Both the position numbers and the translations under genes were made by a program. The notes beneath the pieces were generated by a model that was not told where the DNA came from, did not search any database, and saw nothing but the letters and a program-made list of their open reading frames with translations. From Sisyra terminalis (Eukaryota > Arthropoda > Insecta > Neuroptera > Sisyridae): a stretch of DNA of 64,000 nucleotides. The DNA lies in assembly GCA_958496175.1 (NCBI GenBank), contig OY292275.1:17856001-17920000 (forward strand), read 5' to 3'. Below, piece after piece: positions 1 to 12,774 of this stretch. Numbering within the stretch: the first letter of the stretch is position 1; each line of letters opens with the position of its first letter.

Positions 1-262
1 GTTATTTTAGGTACTTTGTAGATATTTATAATTAGTTTTTTAAAATTAATTGATCATTTTATACAACTATTTTATTCTAAGTAACAGTTTATTAAATGTG
101 TATTTTTAAAGTTGACAAAATATTGTTTTTAAGTACGATTATGGTTTTCGTAAAAGAAATAAGAAAAATAATAATTTTCATATACCACTACAAATAGCAA
201 ATTTAAAAAGAAAATATTATCTACACCTACGTTACGCAGACGAAGTCGCGGGGATCAGCTAG
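1..262 (+). mobile_element. Helitron-like non-autonomous element, 3' part (cut by window edge)
   Basis: The stretch ends in CTAG at 259-262 and is followed by T. A short hairpin (GC-a-GAC, loop GAA, GTCGC) lies about ten bases before the end, which is the layout of a Helitron 3' terminus. It matches, in reverse complement, the end of the copy at 10895-11927 over its whole length. The GC-rich terminal motif resembles widely dispersed insect elements of the Lep1 type, which is family knowledge. The 5' part lies outside the window. An RTE-type retrotransposon tail is the alternative. Confidence 0.6.
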
Positions 263-685
263 TATACATATACGAATACGTATACATATTTTCGTGCCTA
301 ATGTCATTAAGAGCCTATTGATACATAAGTTTTAATTTAAGGTTAAGACCTGTAAATATACAGGTACTATATTTTTAAAAAATAATACTTTAAAATTAAG
401 TTTGTTTAATTGGAAAAAAAAACATTTCATTAATATTAAACGGATAAGACGTTAAGACTTCGGTTCTTCTGATGTCACATTTTGATGAGGGACTCCAATA
501 GATCTCAACAAAATGCAATAATTAACTCAGAATATAACAATTAAGTGTAATGACATATGAGCAATAGAAAAAACTACAATTATGAGTTCTGAATTTGCCA
601 ATTTCTTAACAAAAACATAAAGATTATTTATTAAATTTATATAATCCATAAGTTTATCTCGATTTATTCCCAGGGAGTCCTTTAG
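263..685 (+). repeat. Repeat family B, copy 1 (3' part)
   Basis: This segment aligns with 15690-16080 and 44695-45085. Shared landmarks in order are an ATACGAATACGTATAC-like block, a TGACGTCATT-like block (here TAATGTCATT), an AACTCAGAATAT-like block and a terminal TATTCCCAGGGAG-like block. The 5' part of the family is missing because the Helitron-like element ends exactly where the repeat resumes. No open frame is conserved between copies. The superfamily is unknown. Confidence 0.6.
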
Positions 686-3600
686 TCAGAGAAATCTGGA
701 AAGTCTCGGAATTTCATTGTGCTAATTAAATATATTTATACTCCTAAGCGTTTTGACTTGCTCAATTCTTTGAAAGCTATGTAAGACAAATTTGCCACCA
801 ATATTTAACTATTACCTATGATATACTTCTAGACTACTAATAATTCTGCTATATATACAAATATTTAAAATTACAGGTATCGAAAAAAAAATTAATAATG
901 GCCCTAAATTTTAGGTCAAATGTTGGTCATAAACATTATAAGCCCGTAAAATTGGAGTTATATAGATTGAAAAAAAATGTTTCGTTAAAAAATCGATAGG
1001 GGAACAAACTTCCAGGAAATGAAATTTGATAAAACTCTTAATCGGGAAAATGATAGAGGATGAAATATTAAGCATGAAATATACATATATTGAAAGTACA
1101 AAATATTTTTTTAAATTTGTATATTATAACTACTCAAGCAATAGATCAACTCCTTAATGGCTCTTTACCGTAATAAGAAATTAATTATTTAGAGATTTTC
1201 TTTAGATAATTAATTACAAAGAGAAATAAGATATTTTTTTAATTTTACATTTTATAAAGAAAAATATTACTATATAAAACATTGTTTCTTGTAATAACAG
1301 GATTGGTGTTATATATTTCAATTATTACTATTTATAATAGGTATGTAAATAATATATATATATATAACAATTTAAATAAAATCTATAACACTATTTTTAA
1401 TATAAACACGATATTTGTAGTTTAATGAAAGCATTGAACATACTTCGAATTTTCAGAGCCCTGTTACTTTTAACTATGGTTGTTTTCTCATTATTGGATT
1501 TTGAAAACCATTAAATTTTATAAAAAAAATTACGGAAAATTAAAGTTCACTATAACACTTCGTATAGAGAAAGTTCATTGCCATTTGAATTTTTACGAAA
1601 CTAAAAATTAAATATGAATTCGATACAGTTTTTAGTCACATGTTTATACTTCTGAAAAAATAAAAATCGATCTTATCGCTAAGTTTATAATTGTACCATA
1701 TAAAGGTAGTATTCTTAACTTTATATTAGTAAAGATCTTTATACAAGCTAAAAGAGTATGCATGTCCTCCCATTGTAAAATTGTAAACAATGAAAATAGT
1801 TCACTTTTGCTTTATTTACACTCTCACATGTTTCAAATGATTTAAGATCTGATATTTTTTTTCTCTATTTAAAACTACTTTACAAAGTTCGTGAAAACAA
1901 AATTTGAAGGTTTTCAGATTGACTCAAGTAGATAAAGTTCAAATATTTATTGTGCATGCTTTGAAGTATTTTGAGCTTAAAAACCAAGCTAATCAATTTT
2001 GAATAAATTTAGTGTTATAAGAAAATTAAATTTAAAACAGCTTTAATTGTAGATATTTGTTTCTATGCTGTGGTTTTTTATAGACTCAAAATAAATTAAC
2101 TGACTAATAAATTCATAACAAAACAGGAAAAAGTTTAGGTACTCCCGATCAAAACTTATGTTTATAAATTTCAGCTCCTTTTTACTTTTAACCGAATCTA
2201 TTAAGAATAATGTCTCTATTGCACTCATTAAATGACACCAATGGGGTAGTGCTGGACACAATAATTGATTTTAAGACAATCAAAATAAATTGGAAATCGT
2301 TTATGTAGTCGAATTGTTGTAAACAACGAAACTCTGTGGTTAATTTTAGCGGTTTTTTGTAAAAGGTAGATAACAATAGTTTTGCAGCGTAATCGTTGTT
2401 CATTACAAAACTATGCACGAGCTTAATGCCTAGAGAACACATTTTGAAAATGTGTTGCCCAGTTTATTGCCTTGGTCGTTTTAAACATATGTCTATTTGC
2501 CACCATGCATTATACAACCACATGAATTTCCGTTTCTCGTAATGATTAACAAAATCGTTTTTCTTTTTTCGCTTTTACTTAAATACAATACTGGTTAAAG
2601 AACTCTTTTGCAAAAAAAAAACTTATATGATGAAAATAGGGTTTTGAATTTTAATTTTGGAAACAATAAATCCATAGGACAGCAAAGTGCAAGTAAAGTT
2701 TGATAGGATATCAGCGATTTGCACAATGCAATAAAATCGGAATACGCATAGAAAATTTATACTGTTTTTCGGTTCAATGCTTTTGAATTATTCCGACGAC
2801 ATACGACATATCTCACGAGTCCTATTGGTCACTCTGGTACATAATCGTAATCATGTTAACCTACATAATTTAGTCGAATGGTTTGTTTTAGTATACCCAC
2901 AGGATAACATAATGTAAGCAAGCAATTTCCGCAATTTCCGAAATTTTTTAATACAAAATTAATTGAAAGAATTTCAATTTGCTATCACAATCAATTTAAA
3001 CCTTCCATAAGTCTATTTTTTCCTAAACTCAACTATAATTAAAAATTTATAATTTTTTGTTACTATTTCGCAAAATTTTTTAATAAATTTATCCTTAAGA
3101 GAATAAAATTACTAATATTTTCAAAATTAAGAGTTTAAGGTACTAAGAGTTAACTGTTATGTACCAAATGTTTTCAAACATTATTTTGCAAGACAGTCAC
3201 TTTAAGAAATAGAACTGAAAGTTTATTTTAATAGATCCCACCATGATATCTCTGTGATTCAATTTTCTAGAGCATTTTCTCGAGGAAACGTAAAGCATTA
3301 GTATTAACTTCATTCAGAATCAATTTATTGGCAAAATTTGAACGTCATGGAAGTCATTATGAAAAGCTTGGTAAGTCGACAATAATGTATATTAAAATGT
3401 AGCAAGTATATTGCGTTTGCAGCATTAAATGGTAATAAGAGTCGACTTGAAACCCTAGCAAGGAAAAGGACCACATGTAACTGTTATTTTTGGCCTGGTG
3501 CCAGACTATCATAACATTTAAATGATCACCGAAGGACCGAGAAACACTGCTAGGGACTTAAATGTTTTTATGCTATTTGAGAAGATTGTATTTGAAATTA

Positions 3601-6476
3601 CTACAAATGAGAAATCTAAATTGTATTCATTGTCAAAATGGAGTATTTGCTATAATAAATACATTTATGGCTTTATAATTTTCCATGACAAAGAGAAAAT
3701 GAAGTTGTTACTTGTTATTTATTAAAAGAGAATCATAATTTCTCATTAACGCTGCAGAAAGCGTTTTATTGACTAAAAATGTAAGTTTTTTTTTTAATTT
3801 TTCTAATCTATTTTTAGAAAAAAAAATATAAATTCGGAAGTTAATTACAATAACTTCTTTTCTTAGTTTTTCTAATGAAAGGTCATGGTTGTATCCAGAA
3901 CGAATAATTTTCCTAGAGCGCCACATAGTTAAGTTTTTCCAAACTAAGTAGACGGTGGATAAACCGAAGTTTCAAACCAGCTTTTCTAGATAAAGTTTGC
4001 AGAGTTATAGGAATTTTAAGGTTTCTATATTTCCTACAAGCTTTTCATTGCTTCCGTGGTTTTCATCTATCATCTATTTTATTTTCTATTGGTTCTCAAC
4101 TCAGATTTTCCACGCTTTGTGTAGCCAACAATGGAAGTATACAAGACAAAATAAAATATGTCAACAATTGACTACATTCTCCTATCCAAATAAATTGAAA
4201 TTTAAATAAATCAACACTATAATATGTACACGTTAATACACATACTTTTCTACGAAGCTCTGATTTATAAATATATCTTTTTATAATTTTTATCTTAAGA
4301 AATATGCACTTTAAAAAATTTTCAAAGTTTATTTTCAATACATCTAGTTTTTAATTTTAGTTATTGAGAAGTAGATTACAGAAATTTCTTATCATTTTTA
4401 TTTTTGGCCCAACTTTGGGATAAATTTATAATTTACGATATATTTAGTTCAAATTTATTTTACTTAAAATTTTGATTTGTTCGTATGTTTTTTTTAGATT
4501 CAAAAACGACTAAATTGATTTGGATGAAATTCGGTTATTAGATGAAACTCATTGTTACTTTAAAAAAAAGGCACATATTAAGGAAAGAAAAGAAAAGCAG
4601 TTCCGCAGCACGAAATCTAATCTCTATAATCTTGTGAGCTACCATTCGATAACTCTTTAATTAATTATGTTGAAATAATATAATATATTATTAATAATTG
4701 GTGAGATAAATGATAGTTACAGTGGAAACATTATGCTTTAAGATATGACCAAAACTTTAAAATGGAAACATTTCATCAGACGTTATATTTCCTTGGTAGA
4801 CAATAAATCTTAATCAAATACGTTATAGAATTATTACTATGCTGTATAGCTGAAGTCATTGTTATTATTAAGTAAAAATATTTTTGGATACACTTATTCA
4901 TGAGCTAGAGTTCTAAAAAGAACATATTTTTTAAATGCTAAACAGTTATGAAATGTTAGCATCTTTAATAAAAATAGAATTTTAAAAACCAGTAACATTG
5001 CAGATCAATGAATTTAAGGAGAGGTTGGATACTAAAAGGTAATTGGATAGTTGCCGTCATACCAACCTTTTTTCATTAACATTATAAATTTGAATAAAAC
5101 AAATTTATCTTTGAAACGAATTCATCATTTTATTAGTAGAGGAATTAATTTACTAGAACGGTGGGTATAATAAAACTGACACGACCATTACAATTTATAT
5201 TTGTAACAAAATAATAAACATAAGCTATTTTTGTTGTTGTGTGCGGAAATACAAACGAGATGCATATATATTTATATTTTCGGAATAAGTATGCACTGAA
5301 GAATATTTATATATAACCAATGATTTATCAAATTTATTGTTTTAAATATGTTTAAGTTAACATAGTCTAGTTACATTTTGTAGAGTCAAATAATCAATTA
5401 ATGATTTGTTTTCGTAAACTTTTGTAATAATAGTGTTCCACGTTATTTTTTTTGGGAAATAAAATTATAATACCAAATAATTTAATCAAAAACTTTAACC
5501 CAGTATTTCAAATATAAAAATTTTGATAAGAAAAAAATCAAACATTGTGAAAATAAGAAAACGTAACTTTTAAAATGAAATTGGAACAAAAATATAAATA
5601 AAGTATATTATATAGGATTGTTATTTATGCATATGTTATGTAAACCTGAGTATTATAACAGCCAAGCACCTGTTGTTAATATTTGCAGTTCTACAATAAC
5701 TTCATTTTTGTAAAATGTTTTTAAAAAATTTAAAGAGAAAGATTAGAATTTAAAAATAGTTTTAATTGATTTCATTCTAAACTAATGTTTTTCAAACTTT
5801 TTTGTGGTATGTTACACCAAAGCCTTTTTTTAAATTTTATGCCCCAATATTTTACTGCACTAGCAAAAATCCATGAGATTGATGAAATTAGTAAACTCAT
5901 TACGATTACAAGGTTACTAACAACGTCAAGTACCTAAAAAACAGTAAAGAAATTGGAAATAAAGTAAATAGAAGTATTGAAATATTTTTTATTTGTAAGC
6001 TATTTATAATCTTAGAAAAAAAAAAACTTTTGTGAAGCCCAAAATTCGGAAAAATGTCTTTCGAAAGTAAAAAGAAGTAACAAAATTACAATACCTAATA
6101 TTAAACCGTATTTTGTATAAAAGAGAGTGTAAATTAATTATTCGTAATATTAAAGAAGTTGTTAAACCTTAATATAAAGGACTTCAAGATTGAAAACCAC
6201 ATCTCAAGCTTTAAAGTTTATATACGTTTCTACAAATTTTCATTGAATCAAATAACAAAATAAATTGTTCCCTTTATAAATCAGTTTTTATATTTTTTAA
6301 AATTTCAATTGCTCAAAAATTGAATGAAACAATAAAAATTAATCACTTTATAATTTTTTGTCAGTTATCAAATAAGCAATGATGGCGTTCCATTTGCGAA
6401 TGTTCTGCAACAGTACCGATAAATTCGATATAGTTTTGAAAACTTAACGAAACAATAACAAAACAAAATAAGATTT
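686..6476. other. Featureless AT-rich spacer
   Basis: No convincing exon, RNA gene or repeat with a partner in this window was found. Short open frames are present but have biased Phe/Lys/Ile/Asn composition, as expected by chance in such AT-rich DNA. A small TA run lies near 1350. Confidence 0.5.
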
Positions 6477-6562
6477 TTTCGCTTACTTTGAACAGTTATA
6501 CTGTGTATGCAATACATTCTATATTTTGTATGCACAGAATAACTAAACAATATGTTCTTTAA
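6477..6562. repeat. Fragment of the AACAGT fold-back family
   Basis: It contains the palindrome AACAGTTATACTGT at 6491-6504, also present at 40239-40252 and, with one change, at 49224-49237. A 12-bp hairpin pairs CTGTGTATGCAA with TTGTATGCACAG. It appears to be an internally deleted copy of the fold-back family described near 40.2 and 49.2 kb. Confidence 0.4.
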
Positions 6563-6692
6563 AAAAACATGCTGAAAAAAGTGTGCAAAAAATAAAAGCA
6601 TTATTTGGTAATTTTGGTGATATACAAAACAGAAATATGACAAAATAGAAAGAAAAGTAATAATTTTTATTATTTTTTTTATTTTATTATTT

Positions 6693-7200
6693 AGGTACTC
6701 TCCATAACATCAAGAATACAAAGCATACGAACCATGAAGTAGAGCAAGTTTTTAACAGATATGTAGGCATAAACGAATTGACCTTTGATTACTCGGTCAA
6801 AATTGAAATTGAAATTTAAATAAAACTAAAATTGGTTTATTAGAAAAAATTTATATTGGACAAGCTGATTGATCTTTCAAGACTCGATACAAGGAACATA
6901 CACCTAGAAAACCTCTTTCAACAACATCTTCAAATTTAACAAAACATTTACACAACGAAAGTTATAAATGCATAAAGTTTGAAAGAAACTTTATTCTTTA
7001 CATATTTACAAGGAAGGATCACATCACGAGGAACACTCTGGAAGAATATGAAATATTTAAAGCTCACAGACTTGATTTTACCAATGCCCTAAATGATAAA
7101 TTATTTAAATAAAAAAACGCTTTGCATGAAATTTGTTTAAAAATTTACAAAATAAAAATATCACGTGTCGATGACAGGTAATAGTTGTTGAAATACGAAA
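6693..7200 (+). mobile_element. Penelope-like element fossil (GIY-YIG endonuclease end and tail)
   Basis: From 6846 to 7112 one frame reads like the C-terminal GIY-YIG endonuclease of Penelope-like retroelements. It has a KIYIGQ motif, then one in-frame stop at 6870-6872, then SFKTRYKEH, SNLTKHL, NTLEEYEIFKAHRL and a natural stop at 7110-7112. The YIGQ-...-R-x-KEH-...-EEYEI order is the known family pattern. Upstream sequence (6693-6800) shares blocks with 13955-14250. A hammerhead-like tail motif follows at 7169-7193. The first GIY half is not recognisable. The copy is dead. Confidence 0.65.
7169..7193 (+). ncRNA. Degenerate hammerhead-like core in the Penelope-like tail
   Basis: CGATGA at 7169-7174 is followed 16 bases later by GAAA (7190-7193). 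The position just after the GIY-YIG frame fits where Penelope-like elements carry hammerhead motifs. The first core box is changed from CTGATGA, so activity is not expected. Confidence 0.25.
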
Positions 7201-9489
7201 TGCAAAAAGAAAAATAGAGTTTTACGATATAAATAATAATTCAATAAGTAGATAAACTTTTTGCGTACTTTCAAACAGTTTAAAAAGTATGAATGGTTGC
7301 TAAATTTTACTTAAACAACGTTTTTTCGGTAAATTTTTATCGAATTTTAAGTACATGTCTATAAATCTTCTTCTATCTTTTCTGTATCTTCTTTAGAAAT
7401 TTACCCTCAATGAGGAAATTCTTACTTTAAATTTTGCGTTTTATAGCATATAAAAGATGTTAGTTTGTTTTCTCGTACCATAGTCTACATTTTTCCAAAC
7501 AACAGTTTTTTTTATTGTATCATCATAGAAAGTAAATTTTTGCACCAAAATTTGGTATTCATTTTTTGGAAATTTATTTACGAGAGTGCATTGCCTTTCG
7601 ACTTTTATAGATCAATGACGCACGAAGCTTTTGATATACCGTTTTCCTGAATAGAGTTTTCAGTAGATATAAATATCCGAGACGGCTAAAAGCATGTTAT
7701 AAGGTAGACATGCTATCCTGTATACCTGCATCCTGTTGATAAATTCAAAGTGTTCAAATACTTACATAATGTATCCTATAAAAGATTTTCCAGATATTCA
7801 ATAGAACAAAAATAATTTTCAACTTTTTGCATTTATTTAGTTGTTTTCTCATTTGTTAATCGAATTGCTGCGACCAAATCGATTTGATGACAATAGGTGA
7901 TGTATGGTGGAAAAACATGCTTTGAATATATCAACTAAATTTTGGTGTAAGTTTTTGAAATTGGCTTCCTGATATTTTGTGATTCAAACCTTTACTTTAT
8001 ATATATATATTAGGCTTAAATAACTTTTTATGCCTTCGTAGATATTTAAGGTTTTTGAAATATGTAAAATATAATTTTTATTGCTGGAAAAATCAGACGA
8101 ATGTTTCAAAAAAAAAAACATTCAGAAAAAGATTTAAATAATAATATTTCCACAAGACTTAAAATTTAAATTTGATATTTGATTACACATAACATATCTA
8201 TTTATAGTTTAAATTAATAAGAAGGTTTAAAATGCATTGAACACATTAATTACATTTTCAATTTAAGCCTGTAATAATTAAAATCATTTACAAAGTACAA
8301 TTTGTTTTCACACGTTGGCACAATCAAATAATACGAGTAATTACCACAAATTGTTTTATTCATTGTAGAGTTACCCAATGTAAAATAAGTCTACGTCAAA
8401 ACGTGAAATTATTCATTTGTGCAAACACTACGCTTTTAAGTAAGTAGGTATGTGATTGGAATTTCTAGTCATTAGAACAAATTGACGTTGTATTTCTAGT
8501 TGTGCTAAAATACGAATAGTTTTGCTCAATGTAATTTGTAAAAAAAATCAAATGTTTGAAGCCTTTTATTTCTTTTTTATAGTATTAACTCTTTAAAATT
8601 TTCATTGAAATATAGTTTCAATAACAAGATCTTTAAATAGTTCTAAACATCTTATATTTGAATATCACATAATACCCAATAAAGGAGCTCCATTTCTTAA
8701 TGTCAGTTATCTTTGAATGAACAAATTGATTATATTATTAGCTATTTTGGAGAGAAATGGATATTTAGAGATAATTGAGTTCTGTTTCTCAACTTTATTA
8801 AAGTATTTACTCTATTATCGGAAAACATTATTCTACGATATAGAAACAAGCACCAAATTGAAATAACAATGGTTGAAAGAAAAATTAAGGTTTTCATCAA
8901 GCGATTTATTTTTATCATCGAATGATTTTAATATTTTTTTTATAAAAATTAGAGGCGTGTGTGGAAAGTACATAATAATTTATAAGGCTTGGGAGTAGAA
9001 TTAATTTATTGTTCTGGTTTAAAAATAGAGCTTCATTTAAAATTATTTATGAAATTCATTTTAAGGGTTATGTGACACCTTTAAACGACCTTTTAATAGC
9101 GTAGCGGCAAAATGTCATCAATATAAAACGTTTGTGTCATGGTATATAGGCAACGTTAATTCCTGAACTTGAGTGTTATTCCCGTTTTTGCCATTAATGC
9201 TAATGTCGGTATTTTTTTAGTGAAAATATTAATTACTTTAACTGTGCCATGAAAAAAAATTATGTATGATTACCAACAAGTATTTTTCACTTAATCAATG
9301 GGGAAAAAACTTTTGATTACCTACAACATATTATAGCTTAAGCTCTTTATTTTTAAACAGGACCAATTTGCACTTTATATTACATATTTCTAAAGCTTTC
9401 AATTTTGATTCCTTACCGAGTTGAATAATTTTCGAAATATTGGTTTTTGTACAAGAAGTTAAAGTCTTAAATTTAAACATTAGAAGTAT
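7201..9489. other. Featureless AT-rich spacer
   Basis: No gene, RNA or repeat with a partner in the window could be supported here. The longest frames are short and of chance composition. Confidence 0.5.
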
Positions 9490-9765
9490 TTAAGCTCATG
9501 TTCCCTTTTAAGATGGGTCAAAATCTAACAATGTTGATTTTTTTACTTTGTTTTTAATTTAATTCGCAAAAAATAAACCCATAATAAAAACTTAGCCAGA
9601 AAAGAAATAAATATACCTTATTAGAATTGAATTAATAAAAATATCCCGTATAGAATTTAAAAAAAAAGTAAAAAATACAACACTGCCAGCTTTTAAACAA
9701 TCTTAAATGGATATGAGCCATTATTTATGTTCGTTGCTTTTGGGATTTTTTTCTTTTTAATTTTT
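9490..9765 (+). repeat. Repeat family D, copy 1
   Basis: It aligns with 45868-46115. Both contain CTCATrTyCCyTTTwrG near the start, TTTAATTTAATTCGC, a TTAGCCA block, a GAATTGAATTAA-like block and GATATGAGC near the end. No conserved open frame was seen. It is followed about 50 bp later by a hammerhead-like tail motif, so it may belong to a Penelope-like 3' region; that link is inference. Confidence 0.45.
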
Positions 9766-9813
9766 GAAAGATAATTGATAGTTAATTGGTATTAATAAGA
9801 ATTATTGTAGTAC

Positions 9814-9845
9814 CTGAAGAAGTCGGGAAACTGATAAAATGTGTT
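9814..9845 (+). ncRNA. Hammerhead-like motif, Penelope-type tail
   Basis: CTGAAGA (9814-9820) matches the first conserved core box of hammerhead ribozymes. A GATAAAATG block stands where GATGAAACG occurs in the related copy at 48481. The second core box is damaged, so this is probably an inactive relic. Confidence 0.3.
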
Positions 9846-9865
9846 TTGCAAAAATAAAAAAACTA

Positions 9866-10784
9866 AGATTCTCAAAAACAAAAAGAATATAATAAATTAC
9901 TAACCAACTTTGGAAGAGAACTATAAAAATATTAAATAATTTATAACCAGTATCCATTTTTTGTGGTATCAGCGTAGCCATTACTAGGTGCCATTATGTT
10001 AAACGTCGTAAATTCTTTTTTTTTACTATTAAATTCCGAAAAATGAAAAACTCACAGAACAAAAGCACTTTGAACAAACTATTATTAACAGACATAACGG
10101 AAAAATCACTTAACATCTTTATAGTCTGCTGGACAGTTGGTGACATTGGAAAATAGAATGAAATTTTTTGGTAATTCAATTTTACTTATTTGGAAATATC
10201 AATTATAAATTATATTTTACCAAATCGTATTGCAAAAACAATAATACCGTAACAACAACAAAAATACTTTCATAAAATTTGAATTTGGTTCTGTTAGCAT
10301 CAAATTCGGTTTAGCCAATACTTTTCATTTCGTTCTTAATTTTTTGATTTTTCAATTGTTACAATTGTAAGTCTAGTTCGCAAGTGAAAAAAAAGATTTT
10401 TTTTAGATTTAATTTAGAGTAACCTTTTCTTTCTCACTCTTTACTATAATACAGAGAAACATTTATAATATAATGCAAGTATTATGGAAACATAATTAAA
10501 GTCATTTAAAGTTTAATTTAATTGTTAATTTGAAACCAATGAAAAACAAAACCATCTTCCATTCTAACCCTTACTTCAATGGGAGGATTTAATTAAGAGG
10601 TTTTAAGAACAGGACCAAAAACAAACCTAATTCTAATGTTTTAAAATTTATTCCTTAATCTAGATTTTAGGCTTATTTTATTATTTTGAGTCAAAGTGGA
10701 CAAAAAAGCTTTTTACAGTTTTCCCTTTTTGAGATTTGAATGATATATGCAAACAAAAAAAGGTTTAAAATCAATAAAAAAGAA
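9866..10784. other. Featureless AT-rich spacer
   Basis: Nothing beyond short chance frames and homopolymer runs was found. Confidence 0.5.
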
Positions 10785-10884
10785 GACAATTCAGGTTGTT
10801 TAAGATCGTTTTTTTTATTTAATATTTTTTAATTTAAAAAAAATTAAATATTAAAATCGATTTTAAACAACCTGAATTGTTTTC
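10785..10884. repeat. Near-perfect 100-bp palindrome
   Basis: ACAATTCAGGTTGTTTA at 10787-10803 is matched in inverted orientation by TAAACAACCTGAATTGT at 10864-10880. The intervening AT-rich sequence (GATCG...TATTTAATATT / AATTAAATATTAAAATCGA) continues the pairing almost to the centre. It lies ten bases from the Helitron-like 3' end at 10895. It could be a small fold-back MITE or a hairpin made by faulty replication. No second copy was seen. Confidence 0.75.
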
Positions 10885-10894
10885 TCATTTAATA

Positions 10895-11927
10895 CTAACT
10901 GATCCCCGCGACTTCGCCTACGTAACGTATTTTATTTTTATTTTTTCCTTTACGAAAAATATAATCAGACTTAAAAACACTATTTTGTCAACTTTAAAAA
11001 GACACATTTAATAAACTGTTACTTAAAATAAAATAGTTGTATATAATGATCAATTCATTTTCAAAAAATATTTATAAATATTTAAAAAAGAGTATGGTCT
11101 ATTGCGTATATCTACGGTAGGTATATCTACCGTGAAGCAAATAATCCGTAAATCAATCAACATCTATACATAAATAAAAAATATCGCCAAGTTCAATAAA
11201 TTCGGTCTTAATTATGACTAAAAAAAATCGAAAGTTATCAAAACACTCGCGTCAAAATAACCCCATCTCACTGTTTCGATTCCCGAATGAACCTTTTTCC
11301 AAAAACTATTATACTATTGCACTGCACAACACAATCGCGAAATTGAAATTGTACATTTGCACAAAACCCAGTTCTTCCATAATCATGTATTACCATTATG
11401 GATTTTTACACTTATTATTGAAATATCTGAATTTCAACTATTATTAAACTATATTGGAGTCAAGAGTTCACCATACACGATTTGGCGTATGCCTTTTGCT
11501 CTGGAAGAAGATTTTAAATACATTTCCAATGATATATAACTCGTCTATCTAAAGTAAAAATTTTTTTTCATCCCTCAGTTTTTACGTAAGGGATACATTC
11601 CCTTATTATTTTTAAGGAATGATAAGTAGCCTAACGTGTGTGGGTAATTGTGTTGTATGTTTATATAAAGTTTTATTAAATTCGGTTGTTCCGTTCTTTA
11701 GTTAAATCACCAGCGTACGCGATGTAAGAAAGTTTTTTGGTAATTTTTTCACACATTATTGGAGTTTTAGTATGGATCCGTAATTTTTTTGAAAATTAAA
11801 ATAGCCTATGTTCACCGGAAATAGTGTAGCTTCCCAACAGTGAAACAGTTTTTCAAATCGGTCAAGTAGTTTTGGAGCCTATTCAAAGCAAACAAACAAT
11901 CAAATCTTTCGTCTTTATAATAATAGA
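10895..11927 (-). mobile_element. Helitron-like non-autonomous element, complete copy
   Basis: Read on the minus strand, it starts with TC (TCTATTATTATAAAGACG), preceded by A, and ends in TTAG (a changed CTAG), followed by T. These are Helitron-type borders and the A/T target preference. The 5' part carries the insect-wide blocks around GAATAGGCTCC and CAAATCGGTC (given here as read on the two strands). The 3' part matches 1-262. Length is 1033 bp. Two overlapping short frames inside it (11214-11447 and 11357-11539) resemble no known protein and are not called as genes. Confidence 0.6.
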
Positions 11928-12774
11928 TAGAAGAAAAAAAGCTGAGATCTGAATTTTATCATCTTGTATAGAATCAATGAAAAAATTCACTTAAATCAAA
12001 ACTGTTTTCATTGATATCTCATAATTGAAAATTTTTGCAGCTATACTTCACCACATAGTTAGAAATAAGCGTTATGCATAAATGTGTGCAATTTTTTCTT
12101 TGAAACGTAAAATTATAGATATATAAAAAGATAGAATATAGATATTCAATTTAATCACTTAGTGAAATTAATCTAGTACAATTACAAAATTGAGTTGATC
12201 GACAGTATTTTGAAGCCCACGTGGGTTTCAAAGCGTGGGTTCATCAAGAACATTCGTTCCACCCTGTTTGAACTCTGCTTTCCTTTTTTTAAAGCAACAT
12301 AATATGGTAAACATTAAACCCTAACACATTAAATATGAATTTTCAGATCCATCGGTAACAATTATTAAGCCAATGTATGTTTTCTAGAATTTTCGATTGT
12401 TTTTATTAAGAAAAACAATTTTTTTTCAAAAAATATTGAATTCAAAGTACTTGGCAGATTAGCTGCACAATTATGGGTTTTGCAATTTCAATCATTTGCT
12501 AAAATTACTAATGTTATTATAACACTGTTAACAAGTTTCAATTCTCCAACGTGGAGTTCACAAACAAAAAATATAGCAAAGTATTTACCCAGCAACGGTG
12601 AATTTATTTTGGATAAAAAATTCTAAATTATTATTTAACACTGGCAAGAAAAATTTATACAAAAATATCAATTGAGATTAAATTAGTTTAAAAGTCTATA
12701 AAGTGACAACAAAATGTGATCGCAAATTCTAAAAATAAAAGACCTCAAATTTAACATTCAATTAATCAGCCCCA
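11928..12774. other. Upstream region of the nucleoside hydrolase gene
   Basis: This stretch should hold the promoter and 5' untranslated region. I could not place a TATA box or start site with confidence. It is AT-rich with no repeat partner in the window. Confidence 0.4.
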
